NCBI GenBank assembly: GCA_016081115.2
Contig: JABTTQ020002531.1
Coordinates: forward strand, 248,001-312,000
Length of the DNA stretch: 64,000 nucleotides
Reading direction: 5' to 3'
DNA from: Rehmannia glutinosa
Lineage: Eukaryota > Streptophyta > Magnoliopsida > Lamiales > Orobanchaceae
In this document: positions 33,117-45,571 of the stretch, one piece after another
Layout: the number at the start of each line of letters is the position of its first letter
Position numbering within the stretch: the first letter of the stretch is position 1
Position numbers and translations under genes: made by a program
Notes under the pieces: generated by a model
Database searches by the model: none
The model's input: only the letters and a program-made list of their open reading frames with translations
Told to the model about the DNA's origin: nothing

Positions 33117-36100
33117 TGTGAGGCCCCGATTTTTCATCATAACGACACGATCGCAGATATTTTTTCCCGATAATTTGTTCTTATATTTATTATTTATTTT
33201 ACGGTTTGTATTATGTTAATGGATTTAACATCGGTTATCTATTTCACCATAATTTTGTAAGAAATATACTATTAAAAGTCCATTCGATTTAAACAAACTT
33301 GCTAATGTGAGGCACCAAATTTTTGTTAATTTTCTCATTCATCAACTTTCAATTTGCCCAACATCCTCCTACTTCTCTCTAGAAATTCTTCAATTTTCTT
33401 TTCTTCATCTTCTTCTTCTCACTACTTAAAACATTTTATAGCCAAAAACTCACAAAAACATCCTCCTACACTTGAAATATTCGAACCTTCCCCTTGTAAA
33501 GGTAAGAAATTCTACTTCTTGTTCAACACTTCCTCAAATTTAAGCCTTTCTTTTCATCTTCTAATTTTTGTTATTTTCATATTTGAGGTACACTTAGAGA
33601 CTCAACTTGAAGGTCACTAAGAAGGTTGGAGACTAACTTGAAAAGGACTTTCAAGATTAAGTGTGGAGACAAGACAACAAGATAAGAATTGAGGTTGTTA
33701 GCACCTTCTTCTCTTCCCCCTCATTTTGGAATTTTCGACTTCAATATTTTCATTTTTGAGGTTCTAGGGGCTGACCTTGGGAGCCTTGGCTAAGGGTGAT
33801 CAAGTTATATTTTTTAGAGACCTCCAATTTGACTACAATTTCAACTACACAAGGTAAGTATAGTACTTTTGGCCATTTCTTCCTTTTTCTTCCTTCTTAT
33901 TTTAATTCCTCATTTTTCTAACTCCAAATTTTTGTATTACTTGACTTAGAGGCCGACCTAAGTGAAATTTAGTATCCTCAAGTTGTGATCATCTCTTTTT
34001 TTTTAACCAAATCAACCAACCAAACAAGGTGGGTGGAAAACATTTTTAATCCTCTAGAAATTTTATGATTGCATGTAGTATCTTGAAAGTCTTAAGATAT
34101 ATAGTAATTATGTAATGCATGTATATTTTAAGTTGTGAAACTCCAAAATTTCTCAAGTGATGCTTAAAATTCCATTTATTGCAAATTAGATGCATGCATG
34201 TGCAATTTAATAATTTATGTGATGCATTCTTGTATGATATGTAAATGCATGTTCATTAAGTAAAATTTCATGTTTTAATTACCCTATATTCTCTAAAATT
34301 TGTGCATAATTGGATAAATTACAATTTTGGACCTTAAATATAAAAATGACAAAATTGGTGGACTTAATTGCAATAAAATAAAATTTAAGGGACCACTCTG
34401 CAATTACTCGATTTTGGGACTGTACTTATGTTTAAAATGTTATATTGACATAATATTAACATTTTAAAGGTTTTGAGATAACAAAAATCAACCCTTGAAA
34501 GCCCAAGGACTAGATTGTAAATTTTTTAAAAGTTTAAGAGCTAAAATGTAATATTCAAAACTGTACCAGCACCACTTTTAAAATTTCAAAAAATTTAACT
34601 TTTAAGTACTGAAAAACACATATTTTGAATGTATTCCAAAAACCAAAATGTTTTGACTTAAGAAAAGCAATTTTGTAAAATTGGAGGACTAAAATATAAA
34701 ATACTAAACTCAAGGACCAAAATGAAATTTTCGAAACTTATACAGTCCATGTACCTGGAAAAATACCTTTAACTATAATTTGATAATATTTTTAAACACA
34801 TGGTTCAAATGTCATAACAATTGGACCCAAATAAGCCTTAAGGGCAAAGACTTAAAATTGGACTAGAGTAGAATTTTTAAAAGTTAAGGGACCTAAACTA
34901 ATACATTTTAAAAATTGCTTTTTCACAATAACCCACTGACCTAAGTGATATTTTAAAATTAGAATCACATTAAAAGCCCTTTCGGTTTGTGAGATCCGAA
35001 TATTTTAAACTCGAGGCCCAAAATGATAATTTTGACAAATTGAGGGCCAAAATGGAAATTTACCAAAACCTCGACCCCAAACTTTTGAAAAAACTGAATC
35101 TCTGGACAATTTATAGAATTCAAAAACTGACCTTATAATATTTCGAGGTCGATACAAAAACTTATTAAATTTTAAACCTGATAAAGACTAGTTTTTCCAA
35201 AACGGGTCTAATTGTAAAATTTTCTTTTAACACGGACCTCAAATTAATTGTTTTTCCTTATCATAGCCCCGGTACTACTGACTTATATATATATATATAT
35301 TTATTTATAAATTTAGTTTTCTTAAAATTATTCGTGACTTAACGGATCCCCTTGACCGGATAATATGCATTTCGCGGGGCGACTTCCTCGCCTTATGACT
35401 TTGAACATACAATGGGGCATATATCCCACCTAAATTACCAAACCACTGAAGATTAGTTATCCTCTCAATAACTAACTTCATTGATAATACTCGCCAATGC
35501 CGATAAACGCCACGTGCAAATTTTCGCATACTTGTACTTGTACCGCTTTCTTGAAATTTTATACTCAATCGCCTTATTGACATGTTAAATCCGTGTATAT
35601 CTACTTGCTTGAGTCAACCTTGTTTGTCAAGCTCACAAATCGGAGTGGACCGGTGGGGGCGGGCAACTTCCGCTATTCCACTCTCGGCCCCATCGTCCCT
35701 CATCTCACCTTGGCGGACGGAGTGTCCAACGGGAGAAGTGGATCGTAGTACTTGAGGTATAATCACGATTATGACAATCGGGGCCTTGCAAGCCCTTGCA
35801 AATACTTGTTGGATTGTCGTGCTTATGGCGTGATGGAGAGGCCTTGTGCCAATGCTTGGGGAGTCATAAGGTAGAATAAAGGAATCGTTGTCGATCCACA
35901 TGATTAAGAGTTACTCGGACGAGAATACTTGCTTCAGGTTGGCGCTTACACTTAGTACGCAACCACTACTTGACTTGTTTGAAATTCATACATAGTCTTG
36001 TATGTACATGAACTTCTTTCATAAATCGTATAAGTATATTATTTTGAATATCATGTTGCTTGTGAGTGTGTGTGATACACGCATCATACTCAAGCATTTG

Positions 36101-36169
36101 TTTTCAAATACCGGATTCGCCACACTTTCACACGATCACCCATCCACCGAGAATTTTCGTCTCACCCCC
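33117..36169 (+). repeat. Truncated LTR of a gypsy (Tekay/Del-like) element, forward
   Basis: Begins TGTGAGGCCCCGATTTTTC and is colinear, at visibly lower identity, with the intact LTR at 40339-44390. Shared blocks include GTAAGAAATT, GGGGCTGACCTT, GGTGGGTGGAAAA, TTTTGGGACTGTACT and the 3' CACGATCACC..ATCC block. It stops at about the position equivalent to 44008 and is joined to an inverted LTR. The first 12 bases with their left neighbour (GCTAATGTGAGG) recur at 33301, so the LTR start is present twice, 189 bp apart. No coding region follows in this orientation. Confidence 0.65.
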
Positions 36170-39100
36170 TGTCACGCCCCAAACGGGACGCGACGACGAT
36201 CCACAACTTAAATACAAATAACCAAACGATTCAGAGCGAATATCATCAAGAACCCAATGAAACAGTCAAATAGCGCGGAATAAAGAACAAATACAAATTA
36301 CAACTTACAGTCCACAATATCCATAATCCAAATTACATCCCCAAAGTATGATCTAAAGATAACAACTTAAAAGTCAAAGGGTCCTACGCCCTTGATTTAC
36401 AAAAGGAATGAAAAGAAATACAAGAGACCAACAACAAACACAAGAAAAGAGTCCAACAACAACAACAAAAGTGGTAAGTCCAACAAACAAATAATAGTAA
36501 CAAGTCCAAATGACATCAACAACAAAAGATAGTAAATCCAACAAGCGAGTACAAGGGCTCAATCGTAGTCGATTCAAAGATCTTCAACGAAGTCCTCATC
36601 TAAAGGTTAGAAAACAAGGTGGGGATGAGACAGAAATCTCGAGTGGATGGGGTGATCGTGTGCAAGTGTGGCGATATATAGTTAATGCGAGAAAACAGTT
36701 ATATGAAAACACGTGAGTATGATGCATGAATTCACACACACGATCCACAAGCGTCCGTGATAAATATATTTAAGTAATATACTTATATAGTTCAAGAAAA
36801 CAGATTCGTGGTCACACATACACTATGTGATTCGGGCAAAGACAGTAGATTGCGTGCGGAAATGTAATGTTAATCCCATGCAAGGCAAATAATGGTTGCG
36901 TCACGGAGTTTGTAGCGCCAACCAATGCAAAACAAGTAAGCGGTTGCGTCGGATTTGTAGCGCCAACCAACGGGTCCGATAACTCCGAATCGTGTGGATC
37001 GACAGCCCGATTCCTTCGTTCTTCCTTGTAACTCCGGGCAAGATGGTCAAGACTGTCACCTTATCGCTCCGTAGGAAAAGACAAAATCCATAGTGGAGCT
37101 TGCAAGGCTCGGATTTGTCATAATCATGATCATACCTCAAGTCTATGACCCGCTTCCCTTGGACAAACTCCGTCCCTCGATTTGCGGGATTAGGGCGATG
37201 GGGCGGAAGAGTGGAATAGCGCCGAGCGCCCGGTTCTATCCCGACGTATCCATTCCGATCGTGAGCTCGACACACCAAGTTGACTCGAGCGAGAAAAAAG
37301 TAAATACAAGTCTGTGATCAACCAAGGCGATGCAGTAGTATTATTGATTGAGGAAAGCGATTCGACCAGAAAGTTTTGAAAAACGCGAGTGGCAATTATG
37401 GCATTGGTGGAGTTATTGGATGAAGACGATTATCGAAGAATAAGCAATACGAGGAACATAAGTCCGTTATAGATTCAAAATCACAATACGAGGAAAGTCG
37501 CCCGCGATAGGGTATTAATCGGTCAAGCGGTCCGATAAGTCAAGGGTTTTTGAGAAAATAAAATATTTTAATTAAGAATTGAAGTCAGAGGATCCATGGC
37601 TGTTTTAGTAAAAGGAAAATGATTTGAGTTAGGTCCTAGATAAAAAGAAAATTTACAATTAGCCCCGTTTGTAAAAACTAATACTTTGGGGTTAAAAATT
37701 GAATAATTAAATATACCGACCTTGAAAAATTATGAGGTCAGTTCCTAAATTCTCCAAATTGTTCATAGATTCAGGTTTTTAAAGTTTTGAGGTCAAGTTT
37801 TTATAAAATTCTCACATTGGCCCCAAATTTGTTAAAATTGTCATTTTAGGCCTTAAGTTTAAAATAATCGGAACTCACTAACCGGAAGGGATTTTAATGT
37901 GATTCCAATTGGAAAATGTCACTAAGGTTAGTAGGATATTGGGAAAAAAGCAGGTTTTAAAAGAAATAAGTGTAGGTCCTTTAACTTTTAAAAATCTCAT
38001 TTTTGTCCCATTTTGAAATAATTGCCTTTAAGGCTTTTAGGGGTCCAATTGTTATGAAATTTGAACCTTGGGTCCAAAATATAATTATGTTATATTTAAA
38101 TTAGTATTTCCAGGTGCATGGGCTGCATAAGTCCTGGAAATCTCATTTGGGTCCTCAAGTTTAGTCTTTTACACTTTAGTCCCTAAATTTTAGAAAAATT
38201 ACTTTCCAAGCCCTAAACACCTGGATTTTTGGAATACATTTAAAATATGTCATTTCCAGTACCTTAAGAGTAAAAATTTCAAATTTTAAAATTAAGGTCT
38301 GGTACAGTTTCAAAATTTTTAAAGTAGCCCTTAAACTTTTAAAATTTTACAATATAGTCCTTGGGCTTTTAAAGGTTGATTTTATTTATCTTAAAACTTT
38401 ATTAAAATGTCCAAAAGTCATTTTTGAACCTGAGTACAGTCCCAAAATTCGAAATTTGCAGAGGGTCCTTTAAATTTTCTTTTCTTGCAATTTAGTCCAC
38501 CAACTTTCCATTTTTGCATTTTTAAGTCCAAAATTGAAATTTAATCAATTATGCTCGACTTGTCCAGGTTATAAGTCATCCAAAACATGGATTTCAAAGA
38601 TCATACACATGCATGTCCAATTCATACAAGAATTCATCAAATAGAACATTAAATTGTACATGCATGCACCTAAAGTTCAATAAATAGCAATTTTGAGCAA
38701 CTCTTGAGAATTTTCATGATTTGATACATAAAATTGACATGAAATACATAGATTATATATCTCAAGGGCTCATGATCAAAATTCTACATGCATTTTTAAT
38801 AAAAACACCTAGAAGTTGGAAAGTATTTTTCCACCCACCTTAAAATTGGAAAATTGTGAAATAAAAGGATAAATTTCACAACTTTGGATGAGGTCACTTA
38901 GGTCAGCCCCTAAGTCAAGAAATATCAAAAATTTGGAGTTAGAAAAATGAGAGAAAAATTAAGGAGAAAAAGAAGGAGATAAGAAAATTGAAAAGACTAC
39001 ACTTTACCTTGTGTAGTAGGTGATTGGAGACTAGTTGAAGCTTCAAATTTGGAATTTTTGGTTCAACTCCAAAATCACCTAAGGTCAGCCCCTATTTCTC

Positions 39101-39360
39101 AAAAATGAAAAAGGGGTGTTAAAATTTGAAAAAAATAGAAAAGAAGAAGGAAGAAGAGTTCTAGTGTCCAATTCTTACCTTGTAATCCAATTTTCTCTAC
39201 TAATTATTCTTCAAGTCTTCAAATTTCACCACCATGCATGCATGTCTTCAAGTGGTCTTCTAAGTACCTCAAAATCCAAAATTCAAACTTATATTAAAAA
39301 AGAAGGTGATGAGTAGTAAGATTTTAGGTTGAATTGAGGAGTGAAATTTCTTACCTTGAG
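36170..39360 (-). repeat. Inverted LTR of the gypsy family
   Basis: Starts TGTCACGCCCC, the complement of the LTR 3' end (GGGGCGTGA at 44380), and runs as the reverse complement of 44390 down to about 41245 (TTTCTTACCTTG). It includes complements of the 43800-44030 block (CACACGATC, GTTTTCATATAACTG) and the 41500-41640 block. Together with 41245-44390 it forms a ~3.2 kb inverted repeat. The LTR 5' ~900 bp are missing. All open frames in it are LTR sequence. Confidence 0.75.
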
Positions 39361-39409
39361 ATAGGGGTGTTCCAATTTTTGGTGTTTAAGGGGAAAGATT
39401 GTTTGTTTT

Positions 39410-39660
39410 GGTTTAGATGTTTGAAGAAAGAAAGTATGTTTGATGTTAGGAAGAAGATGTTCTTGAAGATATGAAGATGGGTTTGAAGATGTGAAGGAGT
39501 TGTGTTTGAATATTTGAAGATGTGAAGAAGTGGTACTTGAAGATATGAAGAACTTATGTTTGAAGATTTGAAGATGTGAAGAGTTGGTGTTTAAAGGTTT
39601 GAAGATGTGAATGATTTTGTGTTTGAAGATTTGAAGATGTGAATGATTTTTAGAGAGAGG
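39410..39660. repeat. GAAGATGTGAA minisatellite
   Basis: Variants of TTTGAAGATGTGAAG and TTTGAAGATTTGAAGATGTG recur at least seven times, with composite units of about 45 bp. The array fills the junction between the inverted LTR and the displaced pol tail. It creates a K/E/D-rich frame that is not a gene. Confidence 0.75.
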
Positions 39661-39720
39661 TTAGAGAGAAGTTGGAGAAAAGGCTTGAGAGATGAAGGTG
39701 TTGGTATCATTTTTGGCCTA

Positions 39721-40336
39721 ATGGCCGATCCGAAAGAGAAACGAAAGTCGCACTCGATTCCAAAGGTCGACTTAGTTCAGGAGGCCATGGAGAAGGTCAA
39801 GCTGATCAAGGAGCGGATTCGCACAGCTCAAAGCCGCCAAAAGAGTTACGCGGACAAGAGAAAAAAGGATTTGGAATTTGAAGTCGGTGATGAAGTATTT
39901 CTCGGACTCTCACCACGGAAAGGATTAATCAATCCGAAGAAAGGAGGCAAGTTGAGTCCAGATATATGTTGGACCTTACGATTTTTTACAGGAGGATCGG
40001 GAAGTTAGCCTACCGACTCAAGTTACCAGCACCATATGCGGGAATGCACGATGTATTCCACGTATCGAGATTGAAGAAGTATCAACCAGATCGAAAACAT
40101 CATCACTCGTGATACTCCTCCTCTAATGGAAAATCTATCCTACAGAGAGGCCGATCCGGATCATTGATTAGCGATACGACGAGGTTGCGTAAGAGAGAAA
40201 TTCGATGGTTAAAGTGGTGTGGCGAGAACCACAACAGAGACGAAGGACGCAACGTGGGAGATGGAAGAAGACATGAGGAATCAATATCCGAACTATTCAA
40301 GAGAATTTGGGGACCAAATTCTTTTAAGGAGGGGAG
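39721..40336 (+). pseudogene. Displaced 3' tail of gypsy pol (integrase C-terminus and chromodomain-like end)
   Basis: Matches the end of the gypsy pol at 62620-63233. Readable words are IRTAQSRQKSYADKRKKDLE and EVGDEVFLGLSPRKG (integrase C-terminal domain), KGGKLSPDICWT, then in other frames a VFHVS-like segment, and WEMEEDMRNQYPN just before the LTR. The last is the usual end of a chromovirus chromodomain. Frames shift several times. It is followed by a polypurine tract and directly by the LTR at 40339, so it represents the 3' end of an upstream element sharing that LTR. Confidence 0.8.
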
Positions 40337-40338
40337 GA

Positions 40339-43300
40339 TGTGAAGCCCGATTTTTCCGAGCTTATAATTGATTCTTATTGTCGCCTATGTATTTGATCGA
40401 CTATTTTACCGCGCCACTTTGACGGGTAATTATTAATTATATATATATTTTGTATTTGATTTGATTTTATTTAATTACTTGTGATCATGATCATCATTAA
40501 TTCTATTTTGCATTTATGATCACTTGATTGATCATTATTACTATTTTGTATTTATTAGTCACCTTAGAGTTTTAAGAGACTATTTATTTTAGAGACTTTT
40601 ACCTTATAGAATTAAGATTTTGATTTAGATTAAGTGATCATGAGACTTATAAGTGATCAAGGAAATCACTAATTATTTTGGAGATTGATATATTTCATCT
40701 ATTATCATCAAATTTGGGACAAAAAAAAATATATGGAATTACCAATATGCCCTTATAGTGGACGGCCAATATGGGATTTTTTGGAGTAGAAATATCATCC
40801 AACTCTTGTACACCTACACCTTATATTAGTCATCTTGTGTATAATTATACCATTAATTCAAACATTATACACATCATCTCTTACATTACTTCTTTAATAT
40901 TATTTTTGCCAACATGTTGGAAGTCTTCCAACATTCCATTCAAACCATGTCTTGCCCATACCTTTGACCTTCAATTTGTCTCCCATGCCGGAGGCAAAAT
41001 GCAAGACACAAATTAAACAAAATTTCCTCCCCCTCTCTCATCAATGTGGACGGCCACATTAGAGGAAATGAACAAAAATTGTTCATTTCCATCCAACAAT
41101 TTCACCTCTCAAGCTAATTTTCTCCTCCTTCTCTCTAAACTCCCTACCTCTCTCTACTCTTTTTCTTACTTTCTTTCTCTACACTTAGAAAATTTTCAAG
41201 ATTTTTCCTCCTTATTCTTCATAAAATTCGAACCAAACCTATACTACAAGGTAAGAAATTTTATTTTCAATCCATTTTTGATATCACCTAGTTCATCTTT
41301 TCCACCTTCTTAATTTAAGTTTGAATTTGATTTGGAGGTACATTTAGAAGACCATTTGAAGATTAGAGCTTGACATCATCTTGAAGAAGGACTTCAAGAA
41401 TTGAAGAACAACTAGTAGAGAATTTGGACTACAAGGTAAGAATTGGACACTAGAACCCTTCTTTCCTCTTCTTTCTATTTTTTTCAAATTTTAACACCCC
41501 TTTTTCATTTTTGAGAAATAGGGGCTGACCTTAGGTGATTTTGGAGTTGAACCAAAATTCCCAATTTTAAAGCTTCAACTAGTCTCCAATCACCTACTAC
41601 ACAAGTAAAGTGTAGTCCATCTCATTTTCTTATCTCCTTTTTTTCTCCTTAGTTTTTCTCTCATTTTCTAACTTCAAATTTTTGATATTTCTTGACTTAG
41701 GGGCTGACCTAAGAAGCCTCATCCAAAAATTGTGAAATTTATCCTTTTATTTCACAATTTCCAATTTTAAGGTGGGTGGAAAAATATTTTCCAACTATTA
41801 GGTGTTTTTATTAAAATGCATGTAGAAATTTTGATTATGAGCCTTGAGATATATAATCTATGTATTGCATGTCAATTTTATATATCAAATCATGAAAATT
41901 CTCAAGAGTTGCTCAAAATTGCTATTTATTGAATTTTAGGTGCATGCATGTACAATTTAATGTTTTAATTGATGAATTCTTGTATGTATTGGACATGCAT
42001 GTGTATGATCTTTGAAATCCAAGTTTTGGATGACTTATAACCTGGACAAGTCGAGCATAATTGATTAAATTTCAATTTTGGACTTAAAAATGCAAAAATG
42101 GAAAGTTGGTGGACTAAATTGCAAGAAAAGAAAATTTAAAGGACCCCTCTGCAAATTTCGAATTTTGGGACTGTACTCAGGTTCAAAAATGACTTTTGGA
42201 CATTTTAATAAAGTTTTAAGAGTTTTAAGATAAATAAAATCAACCTTTAAAAGCCCAAGGACTAGATTGTAAAATTTTGAAAGTTTAAGGGCTACTTTGC
42301 AAATCTAAAAACTGTACCAGACCTTAACTTTAAATTTTGAATTTTTTACTCTTAAGGTACTGGAAATGACACATTTTAAATGTATTCCAAAAATCCAAGT
42401 GTTTAGGGCTTGGAAAGTAAATTTTCTAAAATTGAGGGACTAATGTGTAAAATACTAAACTTGAGGACCCAAATGAAAATTCCAGGACTTATGCAGCCCA
42501 TGCACCTGGAAATACTAACTTAACTATAACTTAATTATATTTTGGACCCAAGGTTCAAATTTCATAACAATTGGACTCTAAAATCCTTAAAGGCAATTAT
42601 TTCAAAATGGGACAAAAATGATATTTTTGAAAGTTAAAGGACCTACACTTATTTATTTTAAAAACTGCTTTTGTCCCAATATCCTACCAACCTTAGTGAT
42701 ATTTTCCAACTGGAATCACATTAAAATCCCTTCCGGTTTGTGAGTTAGATTATTTCAAACTTAAGGTCGAATTGGCAATTTTTACAAATTTGGGGCCAAT
42801 GTGAGAGTTTTACAAAAACTCGACCTCAAAACTTTAAAAACCTGAATCTCTGGACAATCTGGAGAATTTAGGAACTGACCTCATAATTTTTCAAGGTCGG
42901 GATATTTATGTATTCAACTTTAAACCCCAAAAGTGTTAGTTTCTACAAAACGGGGCTAAATTGAAAATTTTCTTTTATAAAGAACCTAACTCAAATTATT
43001 TTCTCTTTTACTAAAATAGCCCTGGACCCTCTGACTTGGAGATTTAATTAAAATATTTTATTTTCCCAAAAACCTTTAACTTATCGGATCAATTTGGTGA
43101 TTAATACCCGATCGCGGAGCGACTTCCGCCTTGCGATTTTGAATCTATAACGGACTTATGTTCCACCTAATCTTTCAAGATATCGAAGATTGCTTATCCT
43201 TCCGATAATCATCTTCATCCAAATAACTCCACCAATGCCATATTTCTACTCGTGAATTTTTCAAAAATTTTCTGAATCGCTTCCTGAATCAATCATACTC

Positions 43301-44390
43301 ATTGCTGGTTTGTTGCTGTACTAGTATTTACTTTCTGCTTGAGTCAACTTGGTGTGTCGAGCTCCGCGGTGGAATGGATACGTCGGGGATGGAACCGGGC
43401 AGCTCATTGCTATTCCACTCTTCCGGCCCCATCGTCCTAATCCACAACCGAGGGACGGAGTTTGTCCAAGGGAAGCGGGTCGTAGTACTTGAGGTATAAT
43501 CATGATTATGACAATCCGGGCCTGATAGCTCTCTTTTGTGGATTTGTCTTTGCCTATGGAGTGATAAGGTGACAAGTCTTGGACCATCTTGCTCGGGAGT
43601 TACAAGGAAGAAACGAAGGAATCATTTGTATCGATCCACACGATTCGGAGTTATCGAACCCGTTTGGTTGGCGCTACATTTTCGCACGCAACCGCTACTT
43701 ATTTTGCATTGGTTGGCGCTACAAATCCGTACGCAACCATTATTTGCCTTGCATGGGATTGGCGTTACATTTCCGCACGCAATCTACTGTCTTCGTGAAT
43801 CACATAGTGCAATGTGTGATCATGAGGCTATTTTCTTGAACTGTATAAGTATATTACTTAAATATATTTATCACGACGCTTGTGGTGTGTGTGAATTCAT
43901 GCATCATCACTCATGCGTTTTCATATAACTGTTTTCTAACATTAACTATATATCGCCACACTTGCACACGATCACCCCATCCAGCTGAGATTTTTATCTC
44001 ATCCCCACTGTTCCTAACCTTTAGATGAGGACTTCGTGGAAAATCTTTGAACCGGCCTTGGATTGAACCCTTGTACTCCGCTTGTTGGATTTACTACTTG
44101 TTGTTGTTGATGGACTTATTTCTTTTGATTCTTTGTTGGACTATTTTGTTTTCTTTTCATTCGTTATGGCGAAGGGCGTAGGACCCTTGACTTTTAGTCA
44201 TTATCGTTGGTTGGTTTTCGAGGATGTAATTTGGATTATGGATTGTGGATTGTAATTCGTACTTATGTTATTTTATTTCCGTTGCTATTTGACTCTGTTT
44301 CATTGGGTTTCGTTGATATTCGTCAATTTGTTGGTTTATTTGTATTTAAGTTGTGGACCGTCGTCGCGTCCCCCGTCTGGGGCGTGATGT
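40339..44390 (+). repeat. Long (~4.05 kb) LTR of the gypsy element
   Basis: Starts TGTGAAGCCCGATTTTTCCG right after the polypurine tract AAGGAGGGGAGGA and ends near GGGGCGTGATGT, four bases before the primer-binding site. Long stretches are AT-rich with recurring GGACTAAA and AAATTT words. It matches the partial 3' LTR at 63235 nearly base for base over its first ~740 bp. All open frames in it are non-coding LTR sequence. Confidence 0.85.
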
Positions 44391-44394
44391 TAAG

Positions 44395-44407
44395 TGGTAT
44401 CGTGAGC
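44395..44407 (+). other. Primer-binding site of the gypsy element
   Basis: TGGTATCGTGAGC follows the LTR after a short spacer. It resembles the initiator-Met site TGGTATCAGAGC with internal changes. The leader 44408-44773 is non-coding. Confidence 0.7.
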
Positions 44408-44773
44408 TTGGCTAGTAAGATGGAAACTTACACCAGCTGACCCAAGATAGGACCCTCGGTCTGCGTGTTTTGGGTAATCGCATGACTTGACCAATTAAGT
44501 GTGAAATCGATTTCAAATTGGCATAGAACCGTCTTATTGATGTTTGAACTAAGTTAGAACGCATATTTTGAGATTCCATAGTCATACTTGTCTTGACTTA
44601 GTTGATTCTTGACTGACTTTCTTTGTTCATTCTTTCCTTATTCCCTCCTTATCTTTCCTTTACCTTTGGTGATCCGCCTTAGTTTTGTTGTTACTTTCCC
44701 TACGATATGCTTTATGCGAATATTTATTGTATTCATCTACTCGTGAATCGCAACTAACGCTTCAAGATACAGA

Positions 44774-45571
44774 ATGGCCGAACATCGAGGGCGTGGGAGA
44801 CCTCTCCGCGTTCCACGGGGATGACGACGTACCCAGGGACCGGTACCCTCCCGAATTACCACCGCCTCCTCCATCTGCGCAGAGACAACTTGACCGCACA
44901 TGCCTTGCAACAAATCTTCGGTTTTCATGAGACAAATGACATGAGCCTCAACCCCGTGCTCCCGAACCCGCTGAGAGGCGACGATCGCACGCGTTGGAGC
45001 GATTTTGCATGGTTCGACCCACCAACCTTCTTGAGAACCTAGGACGATTTGAAAGCGAGGAAGAATGGGTAGAGAAATTGGGGAATATCTTCAATGCTCT
45101 CCAATACTCGGATGAGCGAAAAGAAAGTCACCTCGCCGTATTTAAATGCTGAATCGGCTGCTAGAGACTGGTGGAGGGTAGTTGAAAGAAAATGGGAACA
45201 AGACCGGGTAGCGAACACGGGGAAATTTCTTAGCCGAGTTCAATGAAGCGTGACATTCCACAAGGTTGTGAAAGAAGCGTCTGAGATGAATTCCACAGAT
45301 TGAGGCAAGGGAAACGACAAAGAGCTCGATCTGAGTCGAATTTCACCGATTGTCCAAGTATGCTGGGGACAATCGATCAAGAGGATAAGCTTTACAAGTT
45401 CACTCGAGGATGGAAGGCGGAACTTAAACAATCTTGATTGGTATTGAAGCGACAACCTACTCAGCCGCGGTAAAAAAGCGACTCTCCGCATTGAGTCGGG
45501 ATCGAATCGTATTGGATGTGATTCAACAGAGTAGGCCATCGAATAGTCTTAAGAGAACATTTGTGGGACAG
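44774..45571 (+). pseudogene. Gypsy gag, N-terminal part, split by the copia insertion
   Basis: ATG at 44774 begins MAEHRGRGRPLRVPRG. Later frames contain words of the retrotransposon gag domain (PF03732-type), such as a W-rich RDWWR-like segment near 45160 and VERKWEQD near 45183. Frameshifts are frequent. At 45571 the sequence breaks into the LTR of another element; the zinc-knuckle part resumes after 59505. Confidence 0.7.

Noticed and set aside
36374..36577. Hydrophobic 67-codon minus-strand open frame
   Set aside because: Lies within the inverted LTR; the same sequence occurs as LTR at 44050-44200 and is not a gene.
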